Shown: positions 11,005 to 22,625, counted from the stretch's first letter. The stretch: 64,000 nucleotides of DNA from Adineta steineri (GCA_905250115.1 CAJNOI010000067.1:130490-194489); one strand, 5' to 3'. Notes: generated by a model from the letters alone, not told the origin. A program made the numbers and translations.

Positions 11005-11645
11005 GATTTCAATATTTTCCTTTAAATAGATTAGCAGAAAAATTTTGAAAGACATAAATCCATCCATTACTTACTTACTAAATATCTGTTTAGCGTTGTA
11101 TCAAATAGAACGTGTGTGTTTTTCTTCGTTACTACGCACATTTACCATACAATTAAAGTTAATCAAGTGTGTCGATGACGCTCGTCAAAACGACAAAAAT
11201 GAGTCAATAGATTATTTCGATGCAATAAATAAATATTCTTACTCATATATTATCGCTCGTTTTGAATAACATACAATAGCAACACTTATAATATTTGTAC
11301 AACACCATCGAATTCATAGAATAAAATAAATACTAACCGCGATAAAAGATTCGCTAATCTTGGGTAGCTATTTTATGGATGATTTTTGATAATAAATAAA
11401 TAAATACATTATTTTCTTCCAATGAATTCAAAATCAATGCAATACATATGCGATGAAAATTTATATGTGATTGTTTAAAATTTTTTTGTATTAGAATAAA
11501 ATTCGTTATTTATTTAAAACTACAAGTTGTTAGCATCAATAATATCTCTCGTTACAGTTGATAAATTTCTTTTCACAAGTTATATATTTTATTTATTAGT
11601 ATTTTATAATATTCATCACTTGTTCATTGACTTAATCAGCAATTG

Positions 11646-11717
11646 AATGTGAGTGGATAAGGATGTGGATGTTTATGAGTGCGGGTGTGAAATGAATACA
11701 GCACTTACACCCACACC
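11646..11717. repeat. Paired telomere-like repeat
   Basis: gtgagtgg...ggatgtggatg...gtgcgggtgtg, then acttacacccacacc after a spacer. Confidence 0.6.
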
Positions 11718-11742
11718 GACATGTGCTTTCTACCTTAATTAT

Positions 11743-12027
11743 TTATACTTTAGGAAGTGACGGTAATAGCCAAATCAAATTTTGTCCTTTTCTGTCGTCA
11801 CTTACCGACGATGCATTTGCTGGGGAAATATCCTCTGGTTTCATATAACTATTACCTGATATTGTGAAAAATACATGAGTAATTCTATCTTCTGAAGCGT
11901 GACTCTTCCGAATATGTGGAAATAACCCACGCAATGACTCCATGTATAAATATATATATGATACGTCTCCTTCGACAAAAAAGACAAGCTTCGTAAAACT
12001 GAAATTATTTCGTATTCCACGTATCAA
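11743..12027 (-). CDS. Doubtful small ORF, possible gene remnant
   Basis: An open frame of 94 codons; a second ATG gives 66 residues (MESLRGLFPHIRKSHASEDR...). Composition is protein-like and its C-terminus (GQNLIWLLPSLPKV) is not low-complexity. It lies head-to-head with the GNAT gene ~115 bases away. Possible splice donors interrupt it, so it may be a terminal exon or remnant. No family recognised. Confidence 0.25.
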   Translation of the reverse strand: MIRGIRNNFSFTKLVFFVEGDVSYIYLYMESLRGLFPHIRKSHASEDRITHVFFTISGNSYMKPEDISPANASSVSDDRKGQNLIWLLPSLPKV

Positions 12028-12143
12028 TTAAGGTAGGTTCAAAAAATTGGATGAATTTAGTACATAATTCTTCAAAGCTTATTTTTATAACTGTTCGCAA
12101 AAGATTTGATATATGATCTTTTTAGATTTTAAAGAATACTTTA

Positions 12144-12782
12144 ATGGCACTGCATGGCATTACTGTAAGAGCGATTCGCTTTCACAATAGTAAGCATCAC
12201 ATTGGTATACGCCAACAAATTGGTCGTCTACTCTACCAGGTTTACATAAAAGAGCAACAGTGGAAATTGGAATCGAACAATCCGTCTGGTCTGCGCATTG
12301 TAAGAAACAATGAATTGATTGACAACATTGATGAGTCTGCCACTTGGTTTGTCGCCATGAAGGAAGATCAATCAGTCATTGGGTGTTGTCGTGTTGTTGA
12401 TAAGGATCAAATTGGTGGCCAGCATGAAACACAATGGTATTTGACCAGGGACAGTCCTTCATGGAAAACGATCGATTCGTTATATCCGTGCTTAGAAGGC
12501 AATCGCATGGCCGTAGCACAGAACTACCGTCGCTCATTGGTTGGCACAATACTATTACAACAAACTATGACCTATATCCATACCGCACTTCCCGACTATG
12601 GAATGTTCGCATGCACTGCTGAACCAGCTATGCAAACGGCACTTGAACGTTTGGGTGCCGTCTGTGTTGGAACTCCATTTCGGTACGATAAAAACGACTT
12701 ACGCTCAGCCAATATATGCTGGTTTAGTGCTGACGCTGTGATTATTGCATTGAATCGTGGGCTGCATAGGATATATCAGTGA
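12144..12782 (+). CDS. GNAT-fold N-acyltransferase, candidate horizontal transfer
   Basis: A single-exon 212-residue protein. The central VIGCCRVV strand, the motif EGNRMAVAQNYRRS (residues ~118-131) followed by a helix (LVGTILLQQTM), and the late segment ALERLGAVCVG match the GNAT acetyltransferase layout. The E-x-x-R-M-A-V form is closest to the autoinducer-synthase/N-acyl amino acid synthase branch, mostly bacterial; from memory, not searched. It would move an acyl group from acyl-CoA or acyl-ACP to an amine. The gene is intronless and visibly richer in G+C than its flanks, unlike its multi-exon neighbours. This fits acquisition from bacteria, common in bdelloids. Substrate unknown. Confidence 0.75.
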   Translation: MALHGITVRAIRFHNSKHHIGIRQQIGRLLYQVYIKEQQWKLESNNPSGLRIVRNNELIDNIDESATWFVAMKEDQSVIGCCRVVDKDQIGGQHETQWYLTRDSPSWKTIDSLYPCLEGNRMAVAQNYRRSLVGTILLQQTMTYIHTALPDYGMFACTAEPAMQTALERLGAVCVGTPFRYDKNDLRSANICWFSADAVIIALNRGLHRIYQ

Positions 12783-13898
12783 AATCGTCGTAAAAAACTG
12801 AAAAATATGAAAATAATCTATTATCAACACTTGTCATACTCTTAATTACATTGTTATATAAAATTCATAGTATCATTTTTGTGAAGCCCGAACTAAAAGA
12901 AGGATTAAAGTATTATGAGTAGAGATTTGTGCCACCGTCTTCCCCCGTTCCTTTCTGCTCGTCCAGAAATGTGACAGACATTATTAATAATTAGTATCAC
13001 AGAGGATGATAGATGCTATTAATTCACATGGACAAATATTACGACAGCTCTTTCGTGTTTGGCAATTTAATCTGACAGGAATTACGCTAATACTTTTTCT
13101 TTATAATAAAAAAATACTCGTATTTAAAGACGATCTTTAGCAACATCTTATCCATCGATCACTGAGATCGAATATGCATCCTAATTTGCTTTATATCCGT
13201 CGTAAATCTTTTCAAATGCTTGACTCTCCAAAACAATCGTAATAAATTTTGTGTAAAAGATTCAAAAACAAATATTGAGATGAATTATAATAATGAGTAT
13301 TTCGAATAGTATATGAGAAATTACGAAACATTCGATTACCATACTTAGATTCTTACATAGTTATCGTATGATGAATAATCACATCAAAATAGATTTATCC
13401 AATGCATTTAATTGTCTACCATTATAAAAATGATTCACCGTCATTCGATATCATGATCTTCATTAGAAATGCCTGATAGCATTATGAATATTTCAGTAAT
13501 ATTTAACGAAGAATTTATATATGAATAACAAGCAATTAGATATAACTTCTGCTGTTATTAATCTTTTCTCTCGTTCTTGTCTTCTTTCATATTTTATTCT
13601 ATCTCAATATGAGTAATTGCAAAGCAACGCAAGAATGACGTCATATGAGGAAAGACAGGCGATGAACAGGAATGTTTATTCACAACTTTTTTTTCTTTCT
13701 GTCTGAGACATCATATTAGTCATACTTTCAGTTTCATCATGCACTATTCTTGTGAAGCAATCCTAGTGTGAGTTAAGGTAAAATACTACTCGATGTAGAT
13801 AAGTTTGAGATTTTTCTTACGCACGTAGAAGAAATTCTATTTATTATGATCGAGATCATTATAATTTTACATTTAGAAATAAAATTATTACATAAAAC
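12783..13898. other. Intergenic
   Basis: AT-rich with no recognised gene or repeat. It must hold the promoter of the two-TM gene at 13899. Confidence 0.5.
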
Positions 13899-14509
13899 AT
13901 GATGATTCGATTATTTTTGGCTCTATCAGCATTCATTCTAATTATGGGTGGTTGTTTACTCTATGAGTTTATCACTTATATGGAAGCTAGAAAAACAGAT
14001 TATGGATATATTCGTAGTCAATGTAAAGTTCTCTCAACATCTATTAATCAAACAGAATGTATTCAACAATCTAGTAGATCGAGTAAGTTCTTCTTCTCTT
14101 TTGAAACTGATTTTCATTTTCAAATAATTGTTCTTTTTTTTAGCGTATTCGTATTCTTGTTATAAAGAAGTGACCTCGGTTGAATACAAAACATTAGATA
14201 ACGATATTCAACAAGGTATTGTTTATTCCAGTAATGGATACAATCATCCAAATATTCCATTAACACCCGTATGTTTAAGAGATATTTAGATCAACATAAT
14301 ATACATCATGCTTATATGTTATTTTTTAGATTGGTACAGTTGCGACTTGTTATTATTCCGAAACAAGCAATGGAATTCTAGAATGGGAAAAATCAAAATT
14401 AAAACGACGCTATCGAAAAATGATGGTGAGAGCCGTTCCATTGGTATTAGGAGTATTTGCATTAATTGCAGTACTCATCGGTCGACTCACTCGAGATAAT
14501 GACTTGTAA
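13899..14509 (+). CDS. Two-TM small membrane protein of unknown function
   Basis: Three exons (13899-14082, 14144-14268, 14330-14509) with ~61-base introns; 162 residues. TM1 lies at residues ~3-25 (RLFLALSAFILIMGGCLLYE). An extracytoplasmic loop follows with four Cys (QCKV, TECI, YSCY, ATCYY) that could pair. TM2 lies near the end (VPLVLGVFALIAVLIG) and is followed by a short charged tail. Two TMs with both ends inside and a Cys-bearing loop resemble auxiliary channel subunits such as the BK beta type, but I see no specific signature. Splice sites and phases are clean, so the gene is likely real. Confidence 0.75.
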
Positions 14510-15549
14510 AACTGAGAAATTGTTTATATCATTTGTTCTGTTTGTATTTGTTATCTGAATTCACATCAATGATATTTTTCGAAATTGCTTTCTAAATATA
14601 GGAATATCTGTGATTTTGTTTTAATCAAAGAAGTCATTTAAATTTCTTCCAGATGCCATAGTAATGCATTCAACATAAGATATACGTGGATGTTGTGCTC
14701 CTCTTTCACTTATATTTACAAATCATCGATTTTTAATGAACATGAAAAGTAGTCGTCGTGGTAATTATGTTTATCAATGGTTTCAAATTGAAACTCTATG
14801 ACACACTTCTAGACGTATATAATTAGTTTTTATAATCATGCTTTTCCATAAGGTCAAAAAAAATTTGTAAACAATTCAAATAGCGTTTGAATATTTCGAA
14901 AATTAATTGAACGAGACCGAGTTATAATATGTTTTGATATATTATTAGGAGAGGGGATCATAATTATTTATACCATGTCAAGGAGTACAGATCTGAAGTT
15001 TTGCTATCTAACATATGTCAAACTCAACAACTCATTGAAACTATATAATAGTATTATTATACATTTTTCAAAAAGATTTGACAAAAAAATACTATTTAGA
15101 TAATCATTTCACCTTGCATAGTCATATATATATAAATATGTCCTAACTCAGCTTTTTTAGATTTCTGAAAGGTGCAAATCGCTAGCTATTATCATTCTCG
15201 AAATATTTCTCTTATACCAACCTACACTGACTTCTGACGTCGACAATAGCCTGAAATTATCTGTACTTGACAGGTCATACCTTATACTGACATATCTCAA
15301 GAATAGATACTGATGAACTCTGCATCAAAATGGATATTTTTTTAAAAAATAATTTAATAGAAGAATATATAAAAGTACAAAATTAAATTTTTACAATAAA
15401 TATTTTTTATTTTGATGCACACGTGCTCGAAAGGAAAGAAAAGAAACTCCGCATTTTATCATTTGTTTATTAGTCCTGCGACAAGCGTGTAATTGCACAA
15501 CGAAGAGAAATATCTAACGTAAAACAAATATACATATTTTTTTCACAAA
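14510..15549. other. Intergenic
   Basis: AT-rich, no recognised gene or repeat. Confidence 0.5.
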
Positions 15550-15690
15550 ATGACATCCTCTTTTCTTACATTACCGGTAGAGCTTGTCTATCGTATTCTT
15601 GATCATCTGGATAATTTAAACATCATATGTTCAACACGAAATGTTTGTACACGTATTAATAGAATTGTCGATACCTATTATCGATATCAG
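15550..15690 (+). CDS. F-box protein, first exon (cut by gap)
   Basis: 47 codons starting MTSSFLTLPVELVYRILDHL and ending at a donor (CAG|GTACGA). The LPxELxxxILxxLDxxxxxxSxRxVCxRIxxI pattern is an F-box, which docks Skp1 in SCF ubiquitin ligases. The substrate-binding part is missing: the intron runs into the 100-N gap after 14 bases. No continuation is recognisable right of the gap, where the next gene lies on the opposite strand. Confidence 0.75.
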
Positions 15691-15704
15691 GTACGATTTT
15701 TTTT

Positions 15705-15804
15705 NNNNNNNNNNNNNNNNNNNNNNNNNNNNNNNNNNNNNNNNNNNNNNNNNNNNNNNNNNNNNNNNNNNNNNNNNNNNNNNNNNNNNNNNNNNNNNNN
15801 NNNN
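15705..15804. other. Assembly gap, 100 N
   Basis: Exactly 100 N, the usual placeholder for a gap of unknown size. The F-box gene enters from the left and the secreted Cys-rich gene enters from the right on the opposite strand. Confidence 0.99.
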
Positions 15805-15890
15805 ATATTGCACGAGGAAAATACGTCAATTATATTACTATTATTTTCTTCTTTATTCTTCAGTTCTATATTAGAATAGATGCAACTTAC

Positions 15891-16482
15891 ATCCACACTG
15901 ATTAGTTGGCAAACAGCTATAACCGAGATCTTCTCGACACATGCTCATATTTTGTTGACATGGTGCACCGACTAGAGATGATTGTGGCATGCATATGGAT
16001 GCTGTTTTATTCCAATAAGTATGTGGCATACATTGGCATGTTGAATCATTTTGACACGTAAGATAACGATTTTCTTGACAACTGGTACCACATGGAAAAC
16101 CATGTTGTGAAAATAAACTCGCTGATATTTGTACAACGCCAACTCTTGACTGTGATGGTAATGTAATAATACTTCCCGTTGTATCTATGTCACCTTCAAA
16201 CAATCGACAGTGTCCTGATGCAGATGTATCATACTCAGCAATGCGGCATAAGACATTTTGATTACATACAATAGCACATGCCTTCAATGAATTTGTGATG
16301 GTTGTCGAAAGTAATTGTGCTGCTTGATTGACAGGAGAATATTGAGTGCCAATAGGATAGTACACTATTCGAGATTGAAATATTTCTTCAGAATAAACTG
16401 GATGGACCATTAAAGCAAGAAAAAACAGTGACCAAATGAAAGTGATCAACTGTCGACTTTTATATTCAATTGTGAAAAACAT
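15891..16482 (-). CDS. Secreted Cys-rich protein, PAN/apple-like plus EB/EGF-like modules (5' part)
   Basis: A first exon of 197 codons plus one base, ending at a good donor (GGAT|GTAAGT). A signal-anchor or signal peptide (about residues 8-31, ending VHPVYS) precedes a domain with CAIVCNQNVLCRIAEYD and CRLFEGD, typical of PAN/apple-like domains. A C-rich tail follows (CGTSCQENRYLTCQNDSTCQC; then CREDLGYSCLPTNQCG), resembling EB/EGF-like repeats. Secreted proteins of this type often continue into NHL or similar ectodomains. The remainder lies in or beyond the gap. Confidence 0.7.
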
Positions 16483-17096
16483 GACTGATAATCAGATTAT
16501 ATCTAGAAAAAAATAGTTTTGTTTTATTCAATAAGCATTGTAAAAAGGGCGTGGGTATATAATTTTTCTCATGTGACCACTAAAGATGTGAGGATACTCT
16601 AAAAATTTTATTCGAAAACTAATGTTGTCTTCTCGAGAAAATGAGTTTGTATGAAGTAGAAAAAGCGGATCTTCTTATATATTTATTATCCTTGTCGATA
16701 AAACATCCATTTACACTGAAACTTTATGATATTCTGATAGAAAAGATTACTGGATTCTTATCAATTTAATTGCTCTCTACTATCACTCAGTTTCACTTAT
16801 AAGCGAAGTATACCTTTTTTCATTTTCTTAGATCAAAATCAAACAGACACATAATCATTTTGAAAAAAAATAAATGAGAAAAATATAATTCATATAGTTA
16901 GTAAAAAGGTGGGAACATTAGAACTAGCATTAAAATTAAAACGTTTCAATAGGGATAAGATTGACTGATTTGAGAGAATACTTAGAAATATTACTCTATG
17001 TTGAAATAGAAGACGCAAAACAAGAAATATAGAAAACAGTGTATATACAATACTTTTGGATGAATACTAAGCAAAGTATAGAGAAATGTTTCCCGT
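16483..17096. other. Intergenic
   Basis: AT-rich; no gene recognised. The fold-back element begins at its right edge. Confidence 0.45.
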
Positions 17097-18060
17097 CAAT
17101 TGTTTCAGTTTCCACCTTTTTCTATGTTGTTCGGATAAATATAAACTTACTTCTCGTTTTGATGTAAATGTGAAAGAGTTAAAAATATGGAAAATACTTT
17201 TACAAAATAGGACGAGAAAAAAGAACCTTTAACTGAACGGGACGGTTCAGAGCGTTTCTTCTTTTTGTTTATTTTATAATTATGAAACTATGTAAAAAGA
17301 AAGTAATTTTGTATTTGCAATAATTTCCGTTGATAATAGGCTTGAAGATATTTGTATTCTAAGGACAAAAATAATTTTGTACTGAATAATAGCATTTATA
17401 TTTCTTAATACTTGAAATTGTTATTTTCCGGTGTGTTCTACGTCATTTTATATCACAAAAGTATGATTTTGATTGCCAACACACTCTGCAAGACTATCTA
17501 ATAGAAAAAACATTTTCTCAATGTTTTGCTTTAGTACCGGAAGATAACTGCAATATCGTATTGTAATTCCTGTTTTGGTGATGATAAATTGCTCAGACTT
17601 ATAACTAACTTTAAAACTATAGACAGTTTATATTTAGAAGAATCATTTTGTTCTATCTAAATAAAATAATCATCTTGAGAATATTATCTTCCTGACATGT
17701 TCACTCTACCCATCTTAGTTCTGCAACAGTTTCATTCATTCTTTGTAGTTTTTCTATGATAGTCTCGCTCGTCCTTTTCTGTTTATTTATACTTCATCGG
17801 CAAACCTTAATTTCATTGCCGAGAGTGGATGTAATCTCTATAGTCCTACAGAGTGTGTTGGCAATCAAAATCATACTTTTGTGATATATGATGACGTAGA
17901 AAACTCCGGAAATAACAATTTCAAGTATTAAGAAACATAAATGCCATTATCTAGTAGATAATTATTTTTATTCTTAGAATATAGATATCTTGAAGACCAT
18001 TATCAACGGAAATTATTGCAAATAGAAAATTACTTTTGTTTTTACATAGTTTAATAATTA

Positions 18061-18860
18061 TCATTTCCACTGTCCTCATGTGAAAAAATAAGTACCTGTT
18101 TTACATCCATTTTTTATTTTTTTCTTAATTTTAAAATATATTATTTTTGGAGTGTATTATGTTCAAATACTACAAAAATAAGTTTTAAATATATGTTCGA
18201 TGTTTTTTTTTATGCAGCGCATATGATTCAATTGTCTAAGAATAATACTGAACTAAATTTATTGAACAAACGATGGCTATATATATTAACGAGCTAGGAA
18301 GTGCCAAAGATTCCAGAAATAAAATATGACGAAGAAGAGAATATACCTAAACAACATAAAGAGAAGAAAAATGCCTAAGTGAAAAAAGGAGAGAAAAGAA
18401 AAAAATGCAAACAAGTCTTAACAAAATGAAGACAATGCAAGAAACCATTCTGCTTAGGTTGCTTCGATGAGTGTCACTAAATATCATTACTGAAACCTGT
18501 GACTATTCTTTTATTTTCATTTAAATTGATAACGAACAACAGTTTGTTTTATTTTGAAACACTTTTTTGTATTAAAAATATCTGAAATTGAGCATTCATT
18601 TTTTTCTCAAATAAAAGCAAAGCCCTATGTTTTTCAGGATTTTATTATGCCCAGTGCATCGTGTGTGATTCAACCTAAAACTAGAATACTTCTTTACATC
18701 GTACCGATATATTCTAATAGTCTAAATGTAGACAGCTAGTTGCGTTTAGCAAATTCTAGCTTCAAAAATCATATGCAGCCCATACATCATATGTGATGCA
18801 CGAGACGACTCAGTCCAAAGTATCGTGCATCACATATGATGCACCGGACAGTGAAAGTGC
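18061..18860. mobile_element. Nested 800-base TA-flanked MITE-like element
   Basis: It interrupts the right arm of the fold-back element. Both flanks carry TA (18059-18060 and 18861-18862). Removing the insert with one TA restores an arm that matches the intact left arm. Termini are inverted: tcatttccactgtcc at the left, and gcactttcactgtcc as the reverse complement of the right end. TA duplication and short TIRs fit Tc1/mariner-class elements. No transposase frame is present. Confidence 0.8.
18785..18841. repeat. Perfect 19-base hairpin near the element end
   Basis: catcatatgtgatgcacga at 18785-18803 is exactly complementary to 18823-18841; the loop is 19 bases. It is a subterminal stem inside the nested TA element. 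Confidence 0.85.
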
Positions 18861-19040
18861 TATAAAATAAACAAAAAAAGAAATGCTCTGAACCGTCTCG
18901 TTCAGTTAGAAGTTCTTATTTCTCGTCATATCATGTAAAAGTATTTTCTATACTTTTAACTCTTTTGCATTTACATCAAAATGAGAAACATGTTTATACT
19001 TATCCGAACAACATAGAAAAAAATAGAAACTGAAATAATT

Positions 19041-19076
19041 GAGTGTGAGTGATTATTCTTTCATTACTCACACCCA
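19041..19076. repeat. Paired telomere-like repeat
   Basis: gagtgtgagtg, a ~13-base spacer, then actcacacccat, abutting the outer end of the fold-back element. Confidence 0.55.
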
Positions 19077-20392
19077 TGTTTTACTCTTTAGCGTAACTAT
19101 ACGATTCTCGTGGTATTCTCTTCTGTTTTATTACTCAATATATCAATGATTTACCATCAGATAGCACAGAAAAATTCATCATATGTTTACCTTTTATTCT
19201 AATAAGAAAACTAATTTAAATACAGGTTGTGAAATAAACATTGATTTAAAATAAAAGTGCAACAACCACTGAATATACATACAAGAAACAAATGAATGAA
19301 ATCTTTTCTTTTTATTCAGATTTATGTTTAACTCAAACAATTTATTATTAAATCCAACTTAACATTGTTCATTACTTATTTCTTTTTTTCTCAATATTTT
19401 ATATTTTATTATAATATTGAATTTTCATACAAATAAATCATCTAATAAATTATTTAAATTCTCCATGTTTAATAAAAAAATTTATTTTGTTATAGTTAAT
19501 TACTTGAGAGAACTAAAAATTAACAGTAAGTGAAAATATTTGTATGGGAAACAAGTGAAGAACTTTTTTATAGACTAAGAGATGCTTCAATTAAATAATA
19601 ATTTTCTAACAAAATCTTTGTTAATAAATTCTCGATTGAAAATAAAATATGGATTTATTATGTAAATATCTTTATTTTAATCCGAGTCAATTCATATAAA
19701 TTCAATACAAATATTAAATATTCAATCAACTATATTATAAATAAAAATAATCTTTTTCTTTTTGATCTTAGATATATGAATATTTTGAAAACAGAAAAAA
19801 GTTAATGTAAATTATATTTTTTATTCTTATTTTTATATCAATTATACTTCCTTCACTTACCAGATAAAATATATGAATTGGTCTGTATAACATGCAAATT
19901 AATCGATTGAAAAGGATTTATACTCAAGACATTTGACGTTGATCACTATCTGAATAAGATTTTTCAGCTAATTCTCAAAGCAATCTACCGAGTCACTATT
20001 ACTCTTTCTCCAGCATCACCACCTGCATGTATTAGATGTTCGTTCATCGCTATAGTTATTTTTTGCAGTGGTTTTAAATATGCATTTATTGACTTTTAAT
20101 TTCTAATCGTAGCTGCTGAAATTTGTAATAGGGTAACAAGAAGAATTCCAAGATCGGCAATTGATAACTTATATTTGCTATTTTTCTTCTAAATATCTTG
20201 AGGGTGTGAGTGTGACTCTTGTTCATATCTCACATACACACCCATACACCCACACCCGCATCAGTTAAAGGTGTTAATTATTCTCTATTGTATCACATGA
20301 ATTTATACTTTTGTTTTTATATTCATACTCATTGCGAGATTATCAAGTTTTTAATAATTGAAATAAATAATAGGAGAAAAAAAATAAATCAA
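19077..20392. other. Intergenic
   Basis: Very AT-rich; holds only a telomere-like pair at 20199-20260. Confidence 0.5.
20199..20260. repeat. Paired telomere-like repeat
   Basis: gagggtgtgagtgtg, a ~20-base spacer, then acacacccatacacccacaccc. Confidence 0.65.
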
Positions 20393-21334
20393 CTATTTTT
20401 TATCACTAGATGATGCTTCAGCATAATCTATTTGTACAGAAAAAGTAGCACGTTTATCTTCGATAATAAATCGTGGATTTCGAGGAATGATCATAAATTG
20501 TCTTGTTTCACACATATCTGGCAAATCGAATGGATGTCTAAAATTAATAAAACCTTTCAATGGAATAGGAGGAATATAACTGCCAACATCTGTAAAACCA
20601 CATCCAAATCCAAAGAGTTTCGGTAATTCAATGAGAAGTTTTTTTATTTTAAGTAGAAGTTTTCCAGTATGTTCTTCTAATATTAATTCACATTCACCAT
20701 GAACATTTTGTTTAATATGTGGAAACATATTCAATGAACTAATAATTTCTGCCAAAGCTTTAAATTGAAAAATTGATGGAGATAAAATAGCTTCCATTTG
20801 AGAAATTTTGATTGTAAATGCAAGAAATTTAAATTGAATTGATTTCATAGCATTGAATAATTTATTGAATGTACTTTCATGTACTGTAATTGATGTATAT
20901 TGATCTGAATGAATATGAATAGGTGATGAATTAAGTGCATCTAATACATCGCGAATTGCAGAAAGTAATTGACGTTTACCAAAAACATAATGTGTTGATG
21001 TTGCTGTAGGTTTTTCTATATTCTCACGTTCTGTAGAATAAATAAAACAATTACGTATTTTTTGTGGTAATGAATCAATTTGTAACATGACATCTTTTAA
21101 ACTTTCATATGAACGTCCTATAATAATCAGGATAATGGTTGTATTTTGATCAAATTGTTTAATATAATTGAAAGCGGTATCAAATGATGTACACTGTTCA
21201 ATATGATGTTGATTACATTCTTTCTTCAATGATTCTAAACATTCAGTTACTAATTGTTTGTTACCATCTTTATCGATTATGATGATAACTATTTTTTGTT
21301 TCGTTACTTCTAATGATTTTCGTGTAGATGTCAT
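20393..21334 (-). CDS. Receiver-like-domain protein with an unrecognised C-terminal domain
   Basis: A single-exon 313-residue protein. Residues ~12-135 form an alpha/beta unit: a hydrophobic strand then DK (KIVIIIIDKDGNK), a helix, a strand with 'FDTAFNYIKQF', a strand IILIIIGRS, a strand NCFIYSTER and a final amphipathic helix. The same order occurs next to the ART domains of the genes at 27805, 37984, 42046, 45480 and 49038 (e.g. VLIWLDK...NDVKNFIEQI...IYLIVSGE...SIYIFCRD), so I take it as the same module without an ART partner. It resembles a degenerate response-regulator or TIR-like fold. The C-terminal ~170 residues (GFGCGFTDVGSYIPPIPLKG, then a Phe/Pro-rich tail) are unrecognised. No signal peptide or TM segment is seen. 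Confidence 0.75.
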   Translation of the reverse strand: MTSTRKSLEVTKQKIVIIIIDKDGNKQLVTECLESLKKECNQHHIEQCTSFDTAFNYIKQFDQNTTIILIIIGRSYESLKDVMLQIDSLPQKIRNCFIYSTERENIEKPTATSTHYVFGKRQLLSAIRDVLDALNSSPIHIHSDQYTSITVHESTFNKLFNAMKSIQFKFLAFTIKISQMEAILSPSIFQFKALAEIISSLNMFPHIKQNVHGECELILEEHTGKLLLKIKKLLIELPKLFGFGCGFTDVGSYIPPIPLKGFINFRHPFDLPDMCETRQFMIIPRNPRFIIEDKRATFSVQIDYAEASSSDKK

Positions 21335-22118
21335 CGTTTCTGAAATTTCACAATCTGTTAATTACAATAAGGAAATATATCACGTAAGAATGATGATCAG
21401 CAATAATGCAGTTCAACATAAAAGTCTCATATTAATTTTAAGAAATTGAGAATAAATATTATGGTCTGATTGGAATGAGAGACTCTTGAAAAGGACTGAA
21501 TTGTACTTTTAACTGTCGTGTCTTATATTGACTAAACGTGCATATGATCTTGATGAGTACAGTTATAATAGTTGATTCAAGAGAAAAAAATTCACGTAAA
21601 ATATTGCCTACCCTATATAGTTGTTGTTATATTTTGATGAGATGAAATACACAGTTATTACTAATGGAAGATGCACAGATGTTAATAACAATAGATGAAA
21701 AAGAGAACAACAATTGACAGAAGTAAGTAGAAAAGGAAAGAAGTTAAACGAGCATCATGAAAGAGGATGACAGAAGTCTTTGAAAATGAATAAAACATAT
21801 ATTTTAACGTTATTGGGTGACATCTTTTGGCACTAAAAGAAGTTTTAGAGTACCAGCGTGAGTATGATTGTAAGGAAAGAGAAGAGACATTCTCGAGACG
21901 TTAGTATGCTGAATAAAATATTCTTATGAAGTGTGTCACATTCACACCCTAGGTGATTAAATTATCGTTTAATTTAATTAATCATATATTTTAGATTTTA
22001 CAGTTAATTACATGATTATGAGAAGAATTAACTTCATTTGAAGAAACCAAAGCATAGCTTGGTTGATAAAAGCAGTAATTCATAATGAATCGATTCTTGG
22101 ACCACATATTTATCTATA

Positions 22119-22200
22119 AGGGTGTGGGGTGTGGGTTTAGGTGTGAGTGCTGTGCCCATCACACACACACAGTCACACCCACACTCACACTCACCCATAC
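22119..22200. repeat. Paired telomere-like repeat
   Basis: gggtgtggggtgtgggtttaggtgtgagtg, then a cacaca run and tcacacccacactcacactcaccc: long inverted halves. Confidence 0.75.
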
Positions 22201-22299
22201 TGATGCCTACACCTAACAAACATCCTTATAAAAAATCAACGTCACATGAAAAGGGAATACACTCTTTTTTAGTTGATTTAACCCATATTATGTCATGAA

Positions 22300-22625
22300 A
22301 GTTAAGGAAAAAATTGAGAAAGAATGCCTTTATTAAATTGAATGAATATTGACATATAAAGTGATGTATGTTAGGAAAAAAAAAGAAATAAATAACGTTT
22401 TTCTCTGTTAGAATGCATCCTGTCCTGGTATTTGAAGTCTTGAGAGCTAAGGAAAAAAAGTGAGAGAAAATACTTTTCTTAAATAAAATGAATATTGACG
22501 TATTAAGTGATGTATGTTAGGAAAAAAAGAAAATAATAAGTTTTTCTTCAGTTTTAATATAAATGTAGACATACATATCCTTGTCAGTGAGGAAAAAACA
22601 GAGAAGGAAAATACTTTCTCAGATT
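22300..22625. repeat. Tandem repeat, ~145-base period, 2.3 copies
   Basis: The block 'ctaaggaaaaaa..gag..aatgaatattgac..attaagtgatgtatgttaggaaaaaa' occurs from ~22300 and ~22445, with a partial third copy at ~22586. Non-coding. Confidence 0.65.

Larger units (their letters stand above)
11005..12143. other. Intergenic with a doubtful small ORF
   Basis: Contains a telomere-like pair (11646-11717) and the small minus-strand frame listed separately (11743-12027). Otherwise AT-rich. Confidence 0.45.
17097..19042. mobile_element. Large fold-back (inverted-repeat) element
   Basis: The left arm 17097-17497 is matched in reverse complement by two right-arm pieces: 19042 down to about 18861 pairs with 17097-17273, and 18060 down to about 17843 pairs with 17274-17497. 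The arms share many exact words, e.g. ctatgttgttcggataa and agtatgattttgattgccaa. The centre is ~345 bases. The right arm is split by the 800-base insertion described next. No transposase seen: a non-autonomous fold-back element. Confidence 0.8.

Noticed and set aside
18554-18739. 61-codon open frame
   Set aside because: Lies inside the nested TA element and shows no transposase features.
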